Origin: Diplolepis rosae
Taxonomy: Eukaryota > Arthropoda > Insecta > Hymenoptera > Diplolepididae
NCBI GenBank assembly: GCA_030998225.1
Contig: JAPYXD010000049.1
Location: forward strand, 558,001-622,000
Direction: 5' to 3'
DNA length: 64,000 nt
A program made the position numbers and the translations under genes. The notes beneath the pieces were generated by a model. The model had not been told where the DNA came from. It saw nothing but the letters and a program-made list of their open reading frames with translations, and did no database searches. This document shows positions 36,651 to 47,582 of this stretch, one piece after another (position 1 is the stretch's first letter; every line of letters begins with the position of its first letter).

Positions 36651-37802
36651 AATAATATAATAATACGAAGATGTGCGAAGTTAATGCAAATGCAAGTAAA
36701 ACCCCGTGTTACGCGCAAGCATTCTTATGATTTGCGGCTTGTGCATAGAAGATTAAGTCAGAATTATCGTTGTTAACGATAACTTTTCAGCAAAATGCAT
36801 ATTATTATGACCCAATGCATAATTGAATAAATAGAGCACGACCCTATATTACGCAGTGCATATAAAATTATGTCCATTCATATAATAGTACTTCAGGTCT
36901 ACCTGCAGACATAAACAGTTTTAAATCTGTTGTTATATTTATTTCTTAACTTGACATGGTTACAGTAAATTTATTTGTGTTTATTAGATAACATTTATTT
37001 TTTATTTGCCTGATATCTTCTTTTTTGCCGTGACCAAACATAATGTTATATGTTTTACGTCCCTTTATTAATATTTAAACGTGTATTATTTATTGAAAAT
37101 CGGGAGTTATCCGAGTTGATGTGTGGAAAATATTACGTTAAGCCATATCAAATTTTTCCTAATGAGCCTAGGATATTGCAGCCAATCGTTTGCAGTGCAT
37201 TTTTTTAAAGTTTTCCAAAAATATAAAATCATAACTTTATGTGACCCATTTATGCCATTTACACATATATTTGTTTTGGATATCCAGCTTTTATCTAAAT
37301 GTAAAACAAATTTTAAGAGAAGTCTTATTATGTTGTACTCGCTTTCTTCATATTAATGTTATATTTCTTAACTGGCCTCGTTTGTTCTTTACATTTCTTC
37401 AAGTTTCGGAAAATGTGTGTTTATATCGACCTGATAAAGCATATACTCTTGCAGATTTACTCTTTGTATATGTTACATTATTAGTACTGCAAAATCTTCT
37501 AGATCATTTATATGAACGCAGACTAGGAGTTTCGCATTTTTCGTTTGTATTCACTCAACGAGGCTTAACTGCATCTTAATATACCAATGATTGAAAATAT
37601 TTTTTGTCAGAATGCAGTAAAATTTCCTATCAATAGAAGTGACTTTTTTGACACCCGGTATAAAAAAATGTAATTTTTTGTTTACATAATCAAAGTAATG
37701 TTTTTCTAACGTAGAATTTAATTCTGATCGCGTATATCATAAATAAGTCCAATTTATAAATGTTTATAACTATTTTTTTGCTTCTTTACTGCGCAAAGCG
37801 TT
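36651..37802. other. AT-rich non-coding stretch
   Basis: No recognisable gene, repeat family or RNA. Open frames up to 112 codons occur (for example 37241-37579) but lack any known motif and are hydrophobic by composition, as expected of AT-rich DNA. Confidence 0.5.
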
Positions 37803-37864
37803 TTATTGGGTCCGACCCGATAAAGCATCATGCACATATAGAATTATCGGGTCGGACCCGATAA
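37803..37864. repeat. Two TTATCGGGTC palindromes
   Basis: TTATTGGGTCCGACCCGATAA at 37803-37823 and TTATCGGGTCGGACCCGATAA at 37844-37864 are near-perfect 21-bp palindromes separated by 20 bp. The half-site TTATCGGGTCGGA also occurs at 3113 beside the left microsatellite. Confidence 0.8.
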
Positions 37865-37920
37865 GTCCCAAATGTCCCGTAAGACAACGTACATACAATT
37901 TTTGGTCCTGATAAGTATGC

Positions 37921-38120
37921 TTGTACATATATATATGTATATGTGTATGTGTATATGTAGGTGTGTATATGTATGTGTGTATATGTATGTATATATATAT
38001 ATGTGTATGTATGTATATGTATGTATGTGTATATATGCATACATATTTTAACACAGTTTTAAAATCTTTTAGGAAAAATAGTTTAATCAAATCCCTAATA
38101 GCCTCAACAAATTCAGTTTA
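37921..38120. repeat. TATGTATG microsatellite plus one CATATTTCAACATAG-family copy
   Basis: 37921-38045 is an imperfect (TATATGTATGTG)n run. It leads directly into CATATTTTAACACAG at 38041, with TCAAATCCCTAATAGCCTCAAC downstream, a copy of the family at 2070-3100 in the same orientation. Overlapping Tyr/His/Ile ORFs on both strands are low-complexity artefacts. Confidence 0.85.
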
Positions 38121-38424
38121 GCAAACTTATTTGTAGACACCGGTATTTACAAGAAATGCATAAATGTGAATATTTTTATACATAGCTTATAAATAGTATT
38201 AAAATAGTTTGGGAAAAAATTAGTCAAAAGATAGCCTTAATTGTCTATACCAGGCTATCCATTTTCAGTGTTGCACCAAAGAATATATCCAAACTTTCCT
38301 TCTTTTATTTAATATATCAAGTACCCCTTTTGTGCCATATTTTATGTACTCCAGTAACTCCGAGAAAATATGTGAAATTAGCGACATGAACCTTTTTGTA
38401 TTTTCTAGATTTTAATAAATATCA

Positions 38425-38453
38425 CTGATGAGGGCTCCGATCAGAGCCGAAAC
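38425..38453 (+). ncRNA. Hammerhead-ribozyme-like core
   Basis: CTGATGAG at 38425-38432 is followed by GGCTC (38433-38437), a six-base loop CGATCA, GAGCC (38444-38448), which pairs perfectly with GGCTC, and then GAAAC (38449-38453). This is the conserved order of a hammerhead: CUGAUGAG, stem II, GAAAC. Stems I and III and the cleavage triplet are not convincingly visible. Hammerheads of this minimal kind are known in the long terminal repeats of Penelope-like elements, and a fragment of one lies at 999-1301. There is no Penelope coding sequence next to this motif. Confidence 0.55.
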
Positions 38454-38577
38454 GTTTGATTAAATTTGACTTAATCATTTTATGGACCCTAAAGCCAATT
38501 TTTCCATCAACATACCATTCTATTTATTATAATATTGTTAATATTATTATTATTATATTATTATTTAATAATTATGA

Positions 38578-39112
38578 ATTATAAATACAATAATTGTAGA
38601 GACCAAAATTACACATTATCTAACAAGAGATTTTCCTTCATTGTGTTTATCAATTAAATCCCATATAGGAAATTAAAAATTAATTTAAAATGAAAATAGC
38701 TGTATCGCTTATTGTCAACTCTATTTACAAAACACTTCAAAAGGTATTTCACCACGTGGAAAAATTTTAAGTAAATAAATTTTTAAAGAAAGAAGTTTTG
38801 AACTTTATGAAAACGAAAACAGAGAAGCAGGCATAAAGCCTGCTTCCTAAGAGAGATTCAGACCAAAAGCTTTTGTTTTCATAGAGTTTAAAACTTCTTT
38901 CATTAAATATTTATTTATATAAATGTTTTTACACATGGTGAAATAACTTTTGATATGTTTTCTGGATAAAATTGACAACAAGCCATACAGTTATTTCCAT
39001 TTTGAACTAATTTTTAATTTCATATGTGGGATTTGGATTTAATTTATAAACACAATAAAGCAAAATCTCTTGTTAGATAATGTTAGATATTCTATTTGTA
39101 TTATTTGTGGTG
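38578..39112. mobile_element. Foldback (inverted-repeat) element
   Basis: Left arm text such as CATTATCTAACAAGAGATTTT (near 38612) returns as AAAATCTCTTGTTAGATAATG (near 39063). Likewise AATTTTTAATTTCATATG near 39010 mirrors the sequence near 38670, and AAAGAAGTTTT mirrors AAAACTTCTTTC. The arms are about 240 bp each. The apex is a 9-bp perfect hairpin, GAAGCAGGC/GCCTGCTTC at 38824-38846. No ORF. A non-autonomous DNA element is the simplest reading; I could not define a target duplication. Confidence 0.75.
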
Positions 39113-39195
39113 ATTAGTATGACTGCGGAATGTGATTGCAGAATCGGTTTCAATTCCAGAAATTAAGTGATTAATTTATTTCTTCATATTTTCAG

Positions 39196-39369
39196 CGTGT
39201 TACGAGAACAGAATGAGATTATTATTAAACAGAATCAAATGATTGTACAAGAGATTGTAAAAAGGAAAATTGCTGAGGAGGAGCAATTGTCCGAGAAGTT
39301 ACTAAAACCTCTCACTGGTTTTCCTATGTGTACAGCTGAAGAATTCACTGAATTAAATGAAGAAAAAAC
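39196..39369 (+). CDS. DUF4806-like gene, candidate upstream exon
   Basis: The exon is bounded by acceptor TTCATATTTTCAG ending at 39195 and donor AC/GTAAAG at 39370. It encodes a Glu/Lys/Gln-rich helical segment ending LLKPLTGFPMCTAEEFTELNEE, which resembles the start of the DUF4806 domain of insect proteins (a P-L-x-T-x-E-E-F/L-x-x-L pattern). Its reading frame ends in phase 2, whereas the next exon starts in phase 0. As read here the two do not join in frame; a single-base change in the A-run at 39362-39368 would explain this. The protein's N-terminus is not in this exon and I did not find earlier exons, partly because a foldback element sits just upstream. Function of the family is unknown. 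Confidence 0.5.
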
Positions 39370-39480
39370 GTAAAGAATCGAGAATTAGTCGTCAGTATAT
39401 ACTTTTCTTACATTCTTCAACAAAAATATATTTAATTTACTTTAATACAGGTTTATAATCGTTTGCTATTTTTTTTCCAG

Positions 39481-39619
39481 TGCAAACACTTGATAAATTT
39501 GGGTGCCGCAACTGTTTTGAAACAAATTATGACGGACAGTTTAGTCTGCAAATTCACGTGGCTAGGCGGGGAAAACTCGTTTCAATTCGGCGACACTAGA
39601 GTTGCAAATGTGTTGTACC
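39481..39619 (+). CDS. DUF4806-like gene, core exon
   Basis: Acceptor TTTTTTTTCCAG ends at 39480; donor C/GTAAGT is at 39620. The open frame reads CKHLINLGAATVLKQIM, then SLVCKFTWLGGENSFQFGDTRV. The L-x-x-x-x-x-W-x-G...F pattern is the recognisable second half of DUF4806, a small domain common in arthropod proteins of unknown function, often transposon-like in distribution. The exon ends in phase 1 and joins the next exon in frame. An alternative acceptor CAG at 39450 would add ten residues in the same frame. Confidence 0.6.
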
Positions 39620-39876
39620 GTAAGTAACTATGAATTATTTTAAATATTCATTTAGTTATATGAAGAGTGATTACTATTTTCAAAGTGTCTTTTCGACCCG
39701 AAATTTGGGATGAGTAGTCAAACATTTCTCATCAGTTTGTCTAGGCGTCCCGAAATTTGGGGACGTCTAGTCCATCCCCTTTTCTAACCCTATCAATTTT
39801 TCGAAACAACTAGTCACAGTCTAAAATTTTAAGTTTGAAACTTTATTATTATTAAAGTGCTCCATTTTATTTTAAG

Positions 39877-40130
39877 AGTCAACCGTGAAGTGTACAAATT
39901 TCCATGGTCCATCCAACAAAGAAATTTTTAAAAATCACATGTTGGAGGTTTTGAGACATACAAAACAAAGACGTAGAAAGTCTCAGCGAAGAAGTCTTCC
40001 AGAGGAAAAAAATGGAACCTTGGAAAAGAACATTAAGCAACAAATTATAGAACTGGAAGCACAACGTGATGAAAGAAGCACGGACGAGGAGTCTCAGTCT
40101 GAGGAAGACTTCGCAGATGACGAATCGTAA
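39877..40130 (+). CDS. DUF4806-like gene, last exon
   Basis: Acceptor TTTATTTTAAG ends at 39876. The exon starts in phase 1, matching the previous exon, and runs to TAA at 40128-40130. It encodes a short conserved stretch (VKCTNFHGPSNKEIFKNHM), then a basic patch (HTKQRRRKSQRRS, nuclear-signal-like), a charged helix and a very acidic tail (TDEESQSEEDFADD). Such a basic-then-acidic tail fits a nuclear or chromatin-associated protein, but that is inference. No polyadenylation signal is obvious close by. Confidence 0.55.
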
Positions 40131-40244
40131 TTCTTCCATTACTATTTATATAGTATTTTTACAATACCAAATTTTCGTGTTCTTCATAATTTTAATATGA
40201 AAGTTAAAAAGTTTTATACGTTGAGTCTTCTTGGAGAAGATATA

Positions 40245-41113
40245 CAGTATTGGTCAGAATTGTGGGACCATCTGTTTTTCTATAATTGGTTAAATCATCC
40301 TAATTTGAATTATGTAAGTGAAAAAATTTGTTCTTTTGATTAAATTCAAAGCTATCAAAATTCTTTATAAAATGAGCCCAGCATGAATTCGTTTTGTTAA
40401 ATTTTGAAGAAGTTGTTGCAGAAATAATCAAAATTTCAATGCTTTCTTAAATTGCAAATAAAGTTCGAAATAATTAACATTTTTTAATGTTCTTGGACTA
40501 ATTTTAAAGCTAAATTTCTAGAAAATCGAACCAAATTCTTAGAATCAATTTATAAGTTTTTTCTTACATACTGCTCGAGATTAAAGTTCAAATATAAAAG
40601 TTGGAAAATTTCTAATATTTCTTTTGCCGAGAAAAACATTTTTATAAAATATATGAAACATATAATCATGAATTTTGTATTGAATTCCCTTCGAATATAT
40701 ATTCATATCATCTTTATTATGATTTACCTACAGATTAAATGTTTTCGAAATTTCCCTACTTTTTTGTTACAATTTCAACTCTTTGTATTATACAAGAAAA
40801 AAGTTAAACATTTATAATGATAACTTACTGTGATACTGTAGAATCTTAGCTTTAAAATGAGCCTAAGAACATTAAAAAATGTTGATTGTTTCGAAAGTTA
40901 TTTTAAATTTAAGAAAACATTGAAATTTTGACTTTTTTCACGATAACTTCTTCAAAATTTAACGAAACGACTACATTCCAGACTAATTTTAAAGATAATT
41001 TTGATGGCTTTTACATTATTAAGAGTACAAATTTCATCACTCACAAAATTGGAATTAAGATAATTTAAGCAATCATCGAAAAACAGGTGGTCCCACAATT
41101 CTGACCGGTAGTG
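40245..41113. mobile_element. Tc1/mariner-type foldback MITE
   Basis: An 869-bp element flanked by TA on both sides (40243-40244 and 41114-41115). The ends are CAGTATTGGTCAGAATTGTG and, inverted, CACAATTCTGACCGGTAGTG. These are the CAGT...GGTCA...TGTGGGACCA ends seen in Tc1/mariner elements. The complementarity continues inward for several hundred bases in degenerate form (for example AACATTTTTTAATGTTCTTG near 40478 against CAAGAACATTAAAAAATGTT near 40862). It has no transposase ORF, so it depends on a relative elsewhere. Confidence 0.85.
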
Positions 41114-41115
41114 TA

Positions 41116-42086
41116 ACTCTTTATAATTAGCATAAGAAAGTCTACTATTTTCTTACTACCACGTAATGTTCTTGTTCCTCGTGATTTAAAAGACTTTTCG
41201 TTCAGACTATTTAAAAAGTTAATTACTATATTAATATAAAAAAGTGTACTATTTTTCTTAGTTCCAAAAATGATCTCGTTCCTTGTGATTGAAATAGAAG
41301 TTTAACACTTATCTTTTGTTGATACGTCTTAGAAAAGATTTACCTCAAATGTATGACCAATAATATAAGAAAAAGTATTATTTTGGTAGCACCAAAATTA
41401 TCCTCGTTCTTCGTAATTTAAATATTAAAATTATTTTGTTAAAGTTATTTTTTCTTGAGAGTTCTCAGAAAAAAAATATATATGTATATATATAAAATAT
41501 TGCTTTTCAAATTTAAATATAATGTTTGCAAGTACATTATGTATTTTTATTTCTTATTATAATTAATATTTTGGAAATAATTTTAAATTATACGAGACGC
41601 ATAAAGCTCGCTTTTCACCGTCACGAATGCGAACTTCACAACGTGCCGGCGATATGCGTCGCATATGATGATGGATCTGCGTGGCGTAGTGAACGCACGC
41701 ATGCAGCATAATCCGCACCCGTGCGAGCGATAACGCTCCCACTGTGCACGCACTTTGTCATCTGGGATATAGAAAATTGTTGCTTTGTAAATGTAGCAAT
41801 TGGAACTAGAGTATTTTAAGTTTTGTCCTCTAACATTTCCAAAAAATAAGTTATTTTTTCTATTATGTTCATGTAAAGTTCTTTAATTTGGGTTTCGCAA
41901 CAAAATTCTGACCATAAACGATGTTCAAAACAATCCTCGGAATACTACTGCTAGATACAATTTTTCCCTGGTACTCTCCTTTTTATATTCATTAATACTG
42001 CAATTACAATCCCTATCTTAAGGGGGGGTAAAGTTTGTTCGGTCAAAAAAAGGCAAATTTTCAATAATTTTTTTAAAGCACTTTTC
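41116..42086. other. AT-rich non-coding stretch with a GC-rich patch
   Basis: No gene is supported. 41590-41760 is unusually CpG-rich (GCGTCGCATATG..., GTGCGAGCGATAACGC) and holds a 61-codon ORF without known motifs. It may be part of an unrecognised element. Confidence 0.4.
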
Positions 42087-42664
42087 TATAATCGATTTAT
42101 TTGAAAATTTAGTATGTTATTATACAATATTTAAAAAGTTTGGAAAAAAAATTTGGTGCAAAAATATGAAGAAACAACGGAGTTATAGCAGTTTGTCGCC
42201 GATACCTCGAAAAATGTTTTTTTTTCCGGTGACCGCGAATGCTCGTCGCTGGATTATCTAAAATCAAAAAAGTAAATAGGTTTGGTTAGTTGATACCTTT
42301 CTCCCTCAAATGACGCTCCGTTTTTTTAATTTTATAAATTTTTTCATGTTTTGCATCATTTTGAAGGTAAAAGGTCGATTTTTGCAAAAAAAACGACTTA
42401 TTTGTTATTGTAAAATTGAAAAAAAAAAGAAAAAAAACGAAGCGTCACCTGAAAGCTTTATATGTGTAGAATATGTGTACAAAATTTCAAAACGATCGGT
42501 TGAGTAGTTTTTTTGGGACGCTGGTCACCGGCTTCAAAAATGACATGTTTGGGAAAACCAATTTAAAGTTTTGTTTCTTCATATTTTTGCACCAAAATTT
42601 TTTTACAAACTTTTTAAATATTGTATAATAACATACTAAATTTTCAAATAAATCGATAATAGCA
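42087..42664. repeat. Inverted-repeat (foldback) element
   Basis: The left arm 42087-42175 (ending ATGAAGAAAC) and right arm 42573-42664 (starting GTTTCTTCAT) are near-perfect reverse complements. They include AGTATGTTATTATACAATAT against ATATTGTATAATAACATACT. The spacer is about 400 bp and shows further weak internal symmetry (TTTTTCCGGTGACCGCG and GGACGCTGGTCACCGG). No ORF; ends and target duplication are not clear. Confidence 0.75.
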
Positions 42665-43100
42665 AAGTTTTCTGACAGTAAATTCTTATTTACAGACCAT
42701 CAAAACCCGCAAGCACAAATTTTCAAGATAAATTTTCGAATGCAAAATAGTATGCACCAAAGAGTCAATGTGAATGCTCATAAGGTTGTTCGGATAAATG
42801 TCGAAACTTGATATGGCCGTATCTTTGTGTCTTGGTGTAGTGCCGAATGATGAAATTTAAGAAGAAAATTTCTTGCGCCCTGTACATACCTCAAAAGTAG
42901 CGAAAAACCCCATTTTTCGAGCTAATAAGCTCAAATATCTCAAAATCCTGACGTGATAGGCTGATTCTGATTCCGGATTCAGATTCTACGTCGAAAATTA
43001 CCCTGGAAATGATCTTTCGTTTTCCAGCAACAAATACAAAGCCATTATTTGCAAACCTGTGATATCAAACCACCTCAGTTGCAAACTTAAACGGTTCTTT
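42665..43100. other. Non-coding stretch
   Basis: No gene recognised. Text such as TGATATGGCCGTATCTTTGTG and GAGCTAATAAGCTC has the look of repetitive sequence, but nothing in the window lets me define a unit. Confidence 0.3.
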
Positions 43101-43171
43101 CAGCCCAAAAAAACACGACAAACAGACCTTTCCAGTTTTTACTCTTGATTCAACAATGGGAGGACACCTAG

Positions 43172-45784
43172 CTCTATGCCTAGGGGTTTCGCTCTTAACA
43201 AGCCAGCTACTAGACCGGCACCTTACATTATTGGATCAGCTACCTGGACAGATACGTTCTGCAGAATATGCATTGGTCAATTTTCACATCTAACATCGAC
43301 AGATTTGGCACTGAAAATGCAAGTAGCCTTGTCTCCCAGACGGATAGCCCAACGGATGGATGTGATCTATTCCTAAAGGAGGTGGACGCGGCTGTTCTGG
43401 CCTCTGCTCCCCAACCTGAGCATCGCAGCCATTCACCAACGGACAACAATCGCATCACTCAAAGCAACAAAAAGAGAACTTTCGTACCTACCCCGTGGTG
43501 GAACGACCAATGTGATAAGGCCATAGTTGAGAAGAGGGCGGCCACAGCGGCCTTTAGACGACTCTTGAATTATAAGAATTACATCTCGTTGCATAAAATA
43601 GAGGCGAAAACAAGACGCACGTTGAACTCAGCCAGAAGAACGGCCTTTAGAAGTTTCTGCGAATCGATAGATAGAATGACTCAAATATCACGTATTTAAA
43701 GAACAGTTCATTGTTTTAAGAACAGATTTCTACAACCAATGTTTGCCTCCTGCTCCGCTGACAGGAACGTGATCGACAAATTGCATTTTTTGGCTGAGGA
43801 CATGTGTCCGTCTGGAACCTCTCCTACAGCTTCTTACGACTTCCACCCAGAAAATTTTCACAATAACGCTTTCTTGGAAGCGCCTTTCAATAAAAAAGAG
43901 CTTTCGATGGCCATTTCTGCTCTGAAGGTAAAATCTTCTCCGGAATTGGACAAAGTCGAAAACCATATCATTTAAAACTTCCCGGATAGTGCGAAAACGA
44001 TTTTGCTCGACATATACAACGCTCTCATAGCGTCAGGAAGTTTCCCTTCTTGTTGGAATGACTTTCTGGTGATGTTTATTCCCAAATCATCTCCTGGCAA
44101 ATTTAGACCTATCTCCCTTGCTTCATGCATGCTGAAGTTGATGGAGAAATTAATTCACTCTAGGCAAAACTTCTTTCTAGAAAACTCTCATATTTTATCT
44201 AATTCGCAGTTCAGCTTCAGAAAGGGACTGTCTTGCGCGGATAACCTAGCCATCCTGGCAACCGAAATATGGAGTGGTTTCGTCGCGGGAGAGGTCACCG
44301 CAGGTTTATTCCTGGATCTGAAGGGGGCATTTCCAAGTGTCATTCCACAGATCTTAATCGAGGACCTCAGAGAGCTGGGGATACATTGGAAAATCGCAAA
44401 ATTTATTTACAATACCAATTTTTCCAAAAACGTATATTTTAAACTTAACGGAGAGCTGATTGGACCCACAGTTAACTTGGTGAGTCTCCCCCAGGGTTGT
44501 ATTCTGAGTCCAATTATGTACGCAGTCTATACTCGAAGTCTTGAGTCTTTTGTCCCGAATAATTGTGTTATCATCGAATTTGCGGACGATATTGCAATTC
44601 TCTGCAGGTCAGCTACCCCTGAAATTTGAAAAACGCCCTCCAGAGGTGCCTTGATGAGATGGTCCCCTTCCACAATCGGAGAGGACTTGCGATTTGTCCA
44701 GAGAATACACCTTTGTTTTGATGAACGCATTCGTCCATGACAAGGATCTTAAGCATCAAATTAAAAAATTCCCTATGCATCCATTTTACGATTTTCCTTT
44801 CAAAAATCATCTTTTCTCGCCCGAGACCAACTTTGAGATTGGGAAAACAATCCAAAAAAGTCCTAATCCTGATCTCTTATTCAAAGATTTAACCTCGAAA
44901 AAGTTTCCTAATTCATCACAGATGGTTCCAAAACCGATGGAACGGTGGACTGCGCTTCAATATGCCCCTCGAAGGGACTTTTCATAAGGCATAAAATTGC
45001 CAATCACGCCTCGATTTTCTCTATTGAGGCCATCGCTACACTTTATACCTTGGATTCTATGATTAAACAAGAGGGTCAATGGATAGACGCAGTTATCTTC
45101 ACCGATTCACAAAGTGTCCTGCAGAGCGTTAACTCATCCGATTTTAAATCCTCTACTTCTTATCTTATCTTTCTCATAAGAAACCGTCTGTTTGTTCTTC
45201 ACAAATTACAACGACTAGTAGTTCTGGCATGGATTCCTGGTCATATCGGTGTCTTGGGCAATGAAGAAGCGGATAGAGAAGCCAAATCGGCCGCTCTAGA
45301 AGCTGAACTATTGAACATACCCTTGACACCTTCTGACTTTACTGCCGCATTAAAACAAGCCTTTCACCAAAGTTGCGACTCTTGCTTCAAAGATATTTGG
45401 AAAAACAAAGGTGGATATTACACTTATTTCGTTTAAAAATTCCGCACCTAGCCATGGTTCTCTGCATTTTTTGCTCGAAGGGAGTGGATTGTATCCTTAT
45501 GCAGGATGAGGAGTAATCATTACTTGCTGAACTCGAGTCTGTCAAGAAAAAATATCATAGACTCTGAGATCTGTCCTTATGATAATACCACAGAGCAGGA
45601 CCTGGACCATGTACTTTGGGACTGTCCTTTATTTACTGAAGAACGTAGGGGTCTGATTAGGGGTTTCTCCAAAGCCCTTAAACGGGATCCACCTTTTCAA
45701 GTTCACGAATTTCTAACGGAACCGTCAATAAAAATGGTCTCATATACATTCAGATTCTTCAAATCAATTAACATAAAAATCTAA
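43172..45784 (+). pseudogene. Non-LTR retrotransposon ORF2 (RT and RNase H), broken
   Basis: The coding text moves between frames. 43268-43699 holds PWWNDQCDKAI and an R-rich helix, the linker typical of non-LTR ORF2. 43739-43975 continues the pre-RT region. 44003-44629 is reverse transcriptase with FRPISL, GAFPSV, LPQGCILSP and the catalytic FADD. 44945-45436 is RNase H with FTDSQS and WIPGHIGVLGNEEAD. 45506-45784 is the C-terminal zinc region (C-x-x-Y, then DHVLWDCP). At least four frameshifts or stops separate these blocks, so the element is dead. The apurinic endonuclease domain expected upstream is largely absent. RT followed by RNase H suggests an I/LOA-type clade; clade is uncertain. 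The 3' tail ends in GAA repeats near 45954. Confidence 0.85.
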
Positions 45785-45905
45785 GCAGTCGCATCCTTAT
45801 TAAGGATCTTATAAATAATATGTAATTAAAATTTGCCACCTCAAATTAGTCGAGAACCGTGTGGGGAGTTTCAGATCTAATCTATCAACCTAGTCATGGC
45901 CGTAT

Positions 45906-46018
45906 GTACAAGATTTTGTCAGTACGGTGCCAACGCTATAAGAAGAAGAAGAAGCGTCAGCGTCTTCTTATTTTTCTTCTTCGTCCAGCGTTGGCACCGT
46001 ACTAACAAAGCCTTGTAC
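45906..46018. repeat. Two non-LTR 3' tails, tail to tail
   Basis: GTACGGTGCCAACGC followed by (AGA)n at 45921-45954 is the tail of the element at 43.2-45.9 kb. It is mirrored by (TTC)n then GCGTTGGCACCGTAC at 45964-46003. The arms are about 50 bp. The simplest reading is that a second, severely 5'-truncated copy inserted in opposite orientation at the GAA tail. Confidence 0.75.
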
Positions 46019-46019
46019 A

Positions 46020-47580
46020 TTTGAACTGCGCATGAGTCTATTACAATGCGCTACTACTAACTACTACACAAGATCGAGAAAAATTTCGACCTTTTCAGAT
46101 TGGATTCGAGTGTACGCAGAAAAACTCGTAAAATTATGCGCCGAGGCACATAATATACTATTAATACAATTATAAGTTCGAATGTAAAACGGCCGCTTTG
46201 TGAACAAAAAACTTGGATAATAACATTTTTTTATAATTTTACTCAAAATTTTAAGTATGTTACGAAATAGTTTTTATAAATCACCATCTGTTGACGTCTG
46301 TAACGCTGAGAATAAAGCTGTCGAATTGTCTCTTTAAGTCGGAACAATCGAATGATGCTTATTCAGTCGAGGACTGTCTGTTTATCGATCGAACCTCTGA
46401 TTTCATCACCAACATCTCAATATTCTGTGAATACTCATTTTTAAAATATTTTATATCTTTTCGTATTTCTGCCTTCATCATCGCAAAGCAAAATTGTTTT
46501 CCTTATCATTTAGGTCTCTAATTATCAATCGATGATTTTCAAGCACGAAATCTTTGATTTCCATGACATGTTGTTCATCATTTGATGTTTTTTCTCGTCC
46601 GGGACGCTCTTTGTCTTCACACAGATGTTCGTCACAATGCTACCAACATAGAAAAAAATATATTTTTGAGATTTGATATACCCGCGCAATTTAAACTTGG
46701 AATTTCCGATTCAATTTGGACACAGTGGTATACACCTAGCGTTATTGGCAATTACAGAAGAGAGAAGTGTGAAAAACTTTTGTTGTGAGTGTTCTTCCAA
46801 TTTCGCGTTATGAAGAATAATCCTGGAAGGTACGTGGACGTGTTTTCAATACAACTTTGAATCACGATTGCCCAAATGGTTTAAAAAATGATATTGCTCG
46901 TGATAAAATGTGCATATTTTTTTATCTTACCATATCGCACGCTTATATGGCGCTTATTTATTCGGTTTACTATCTTAAATAATATCCAATTGATTTTGCC
47001 GGTGGCATAAGTGCGATTTTTTTTTTACAACTGAATCCAGTAGCGTGAGCCTGCTTTTGTGCTTATAGATAGAAATGGGCACATACTTTTTTTGCGGAAT
47101 ACATTTCTTCACCAATGTTTAAAACATGTTTGAAAGTAGTTTTTATGTTGCTAAAGCATTTGAACATTTTAGGAGTTTCATTAACATAAAACATATATAC
47201 TTTTTTTTTAAATCTGTGAATGACATCAAAAACGTTTGTCGATTTTTTTAAAAATCAGCATGAATTTATTAATTTATGTTCATCCATAATATTCATGTAT
47301 TTATTACTCTGATTATATTGATCTAAGAATCAAGCATTAAATAATTAGTGTACACTCGATCGAAGATATTCGATATACTAAAAAAGAAGTTACATTGGAC
47401 TCTGGACCAGTTTAAATAAATCGCTGGGTACCATGGAACATAAATGTATCAAGAGTTTGGGTTACATTAAACATCGAGTTGAATGAATTTGTTTGAAGAA
47501 TTTCCAGAATACTACATATATACATTTGAAATTGACAAAGCAACAATAAAAAATCTAAGAAGTATATATATATATAAATA
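46020..47580. other. AT-rich non-coding stretch
   Basis: No recognised gene or repeat. Short ORFs (46291-46521, 46582-46788) have no known motif. Part of the upstream half of the relic that starts at 47583 may lie here, decayed beyond recognition. Confidence 0.4.
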
Positions 47581-47582
47581 TA

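Noticed and set aside
37123..37579. Possible membrane-protein gene
   Set aside because: Hydrophobic translations come from T-rich composition; no start context, motif or splice structure supports a gene.
37803..38121. Overlapping Tyr/His/Ile ORFs on both strands
   Set aside because: They are translations of the TATG microsatellite.
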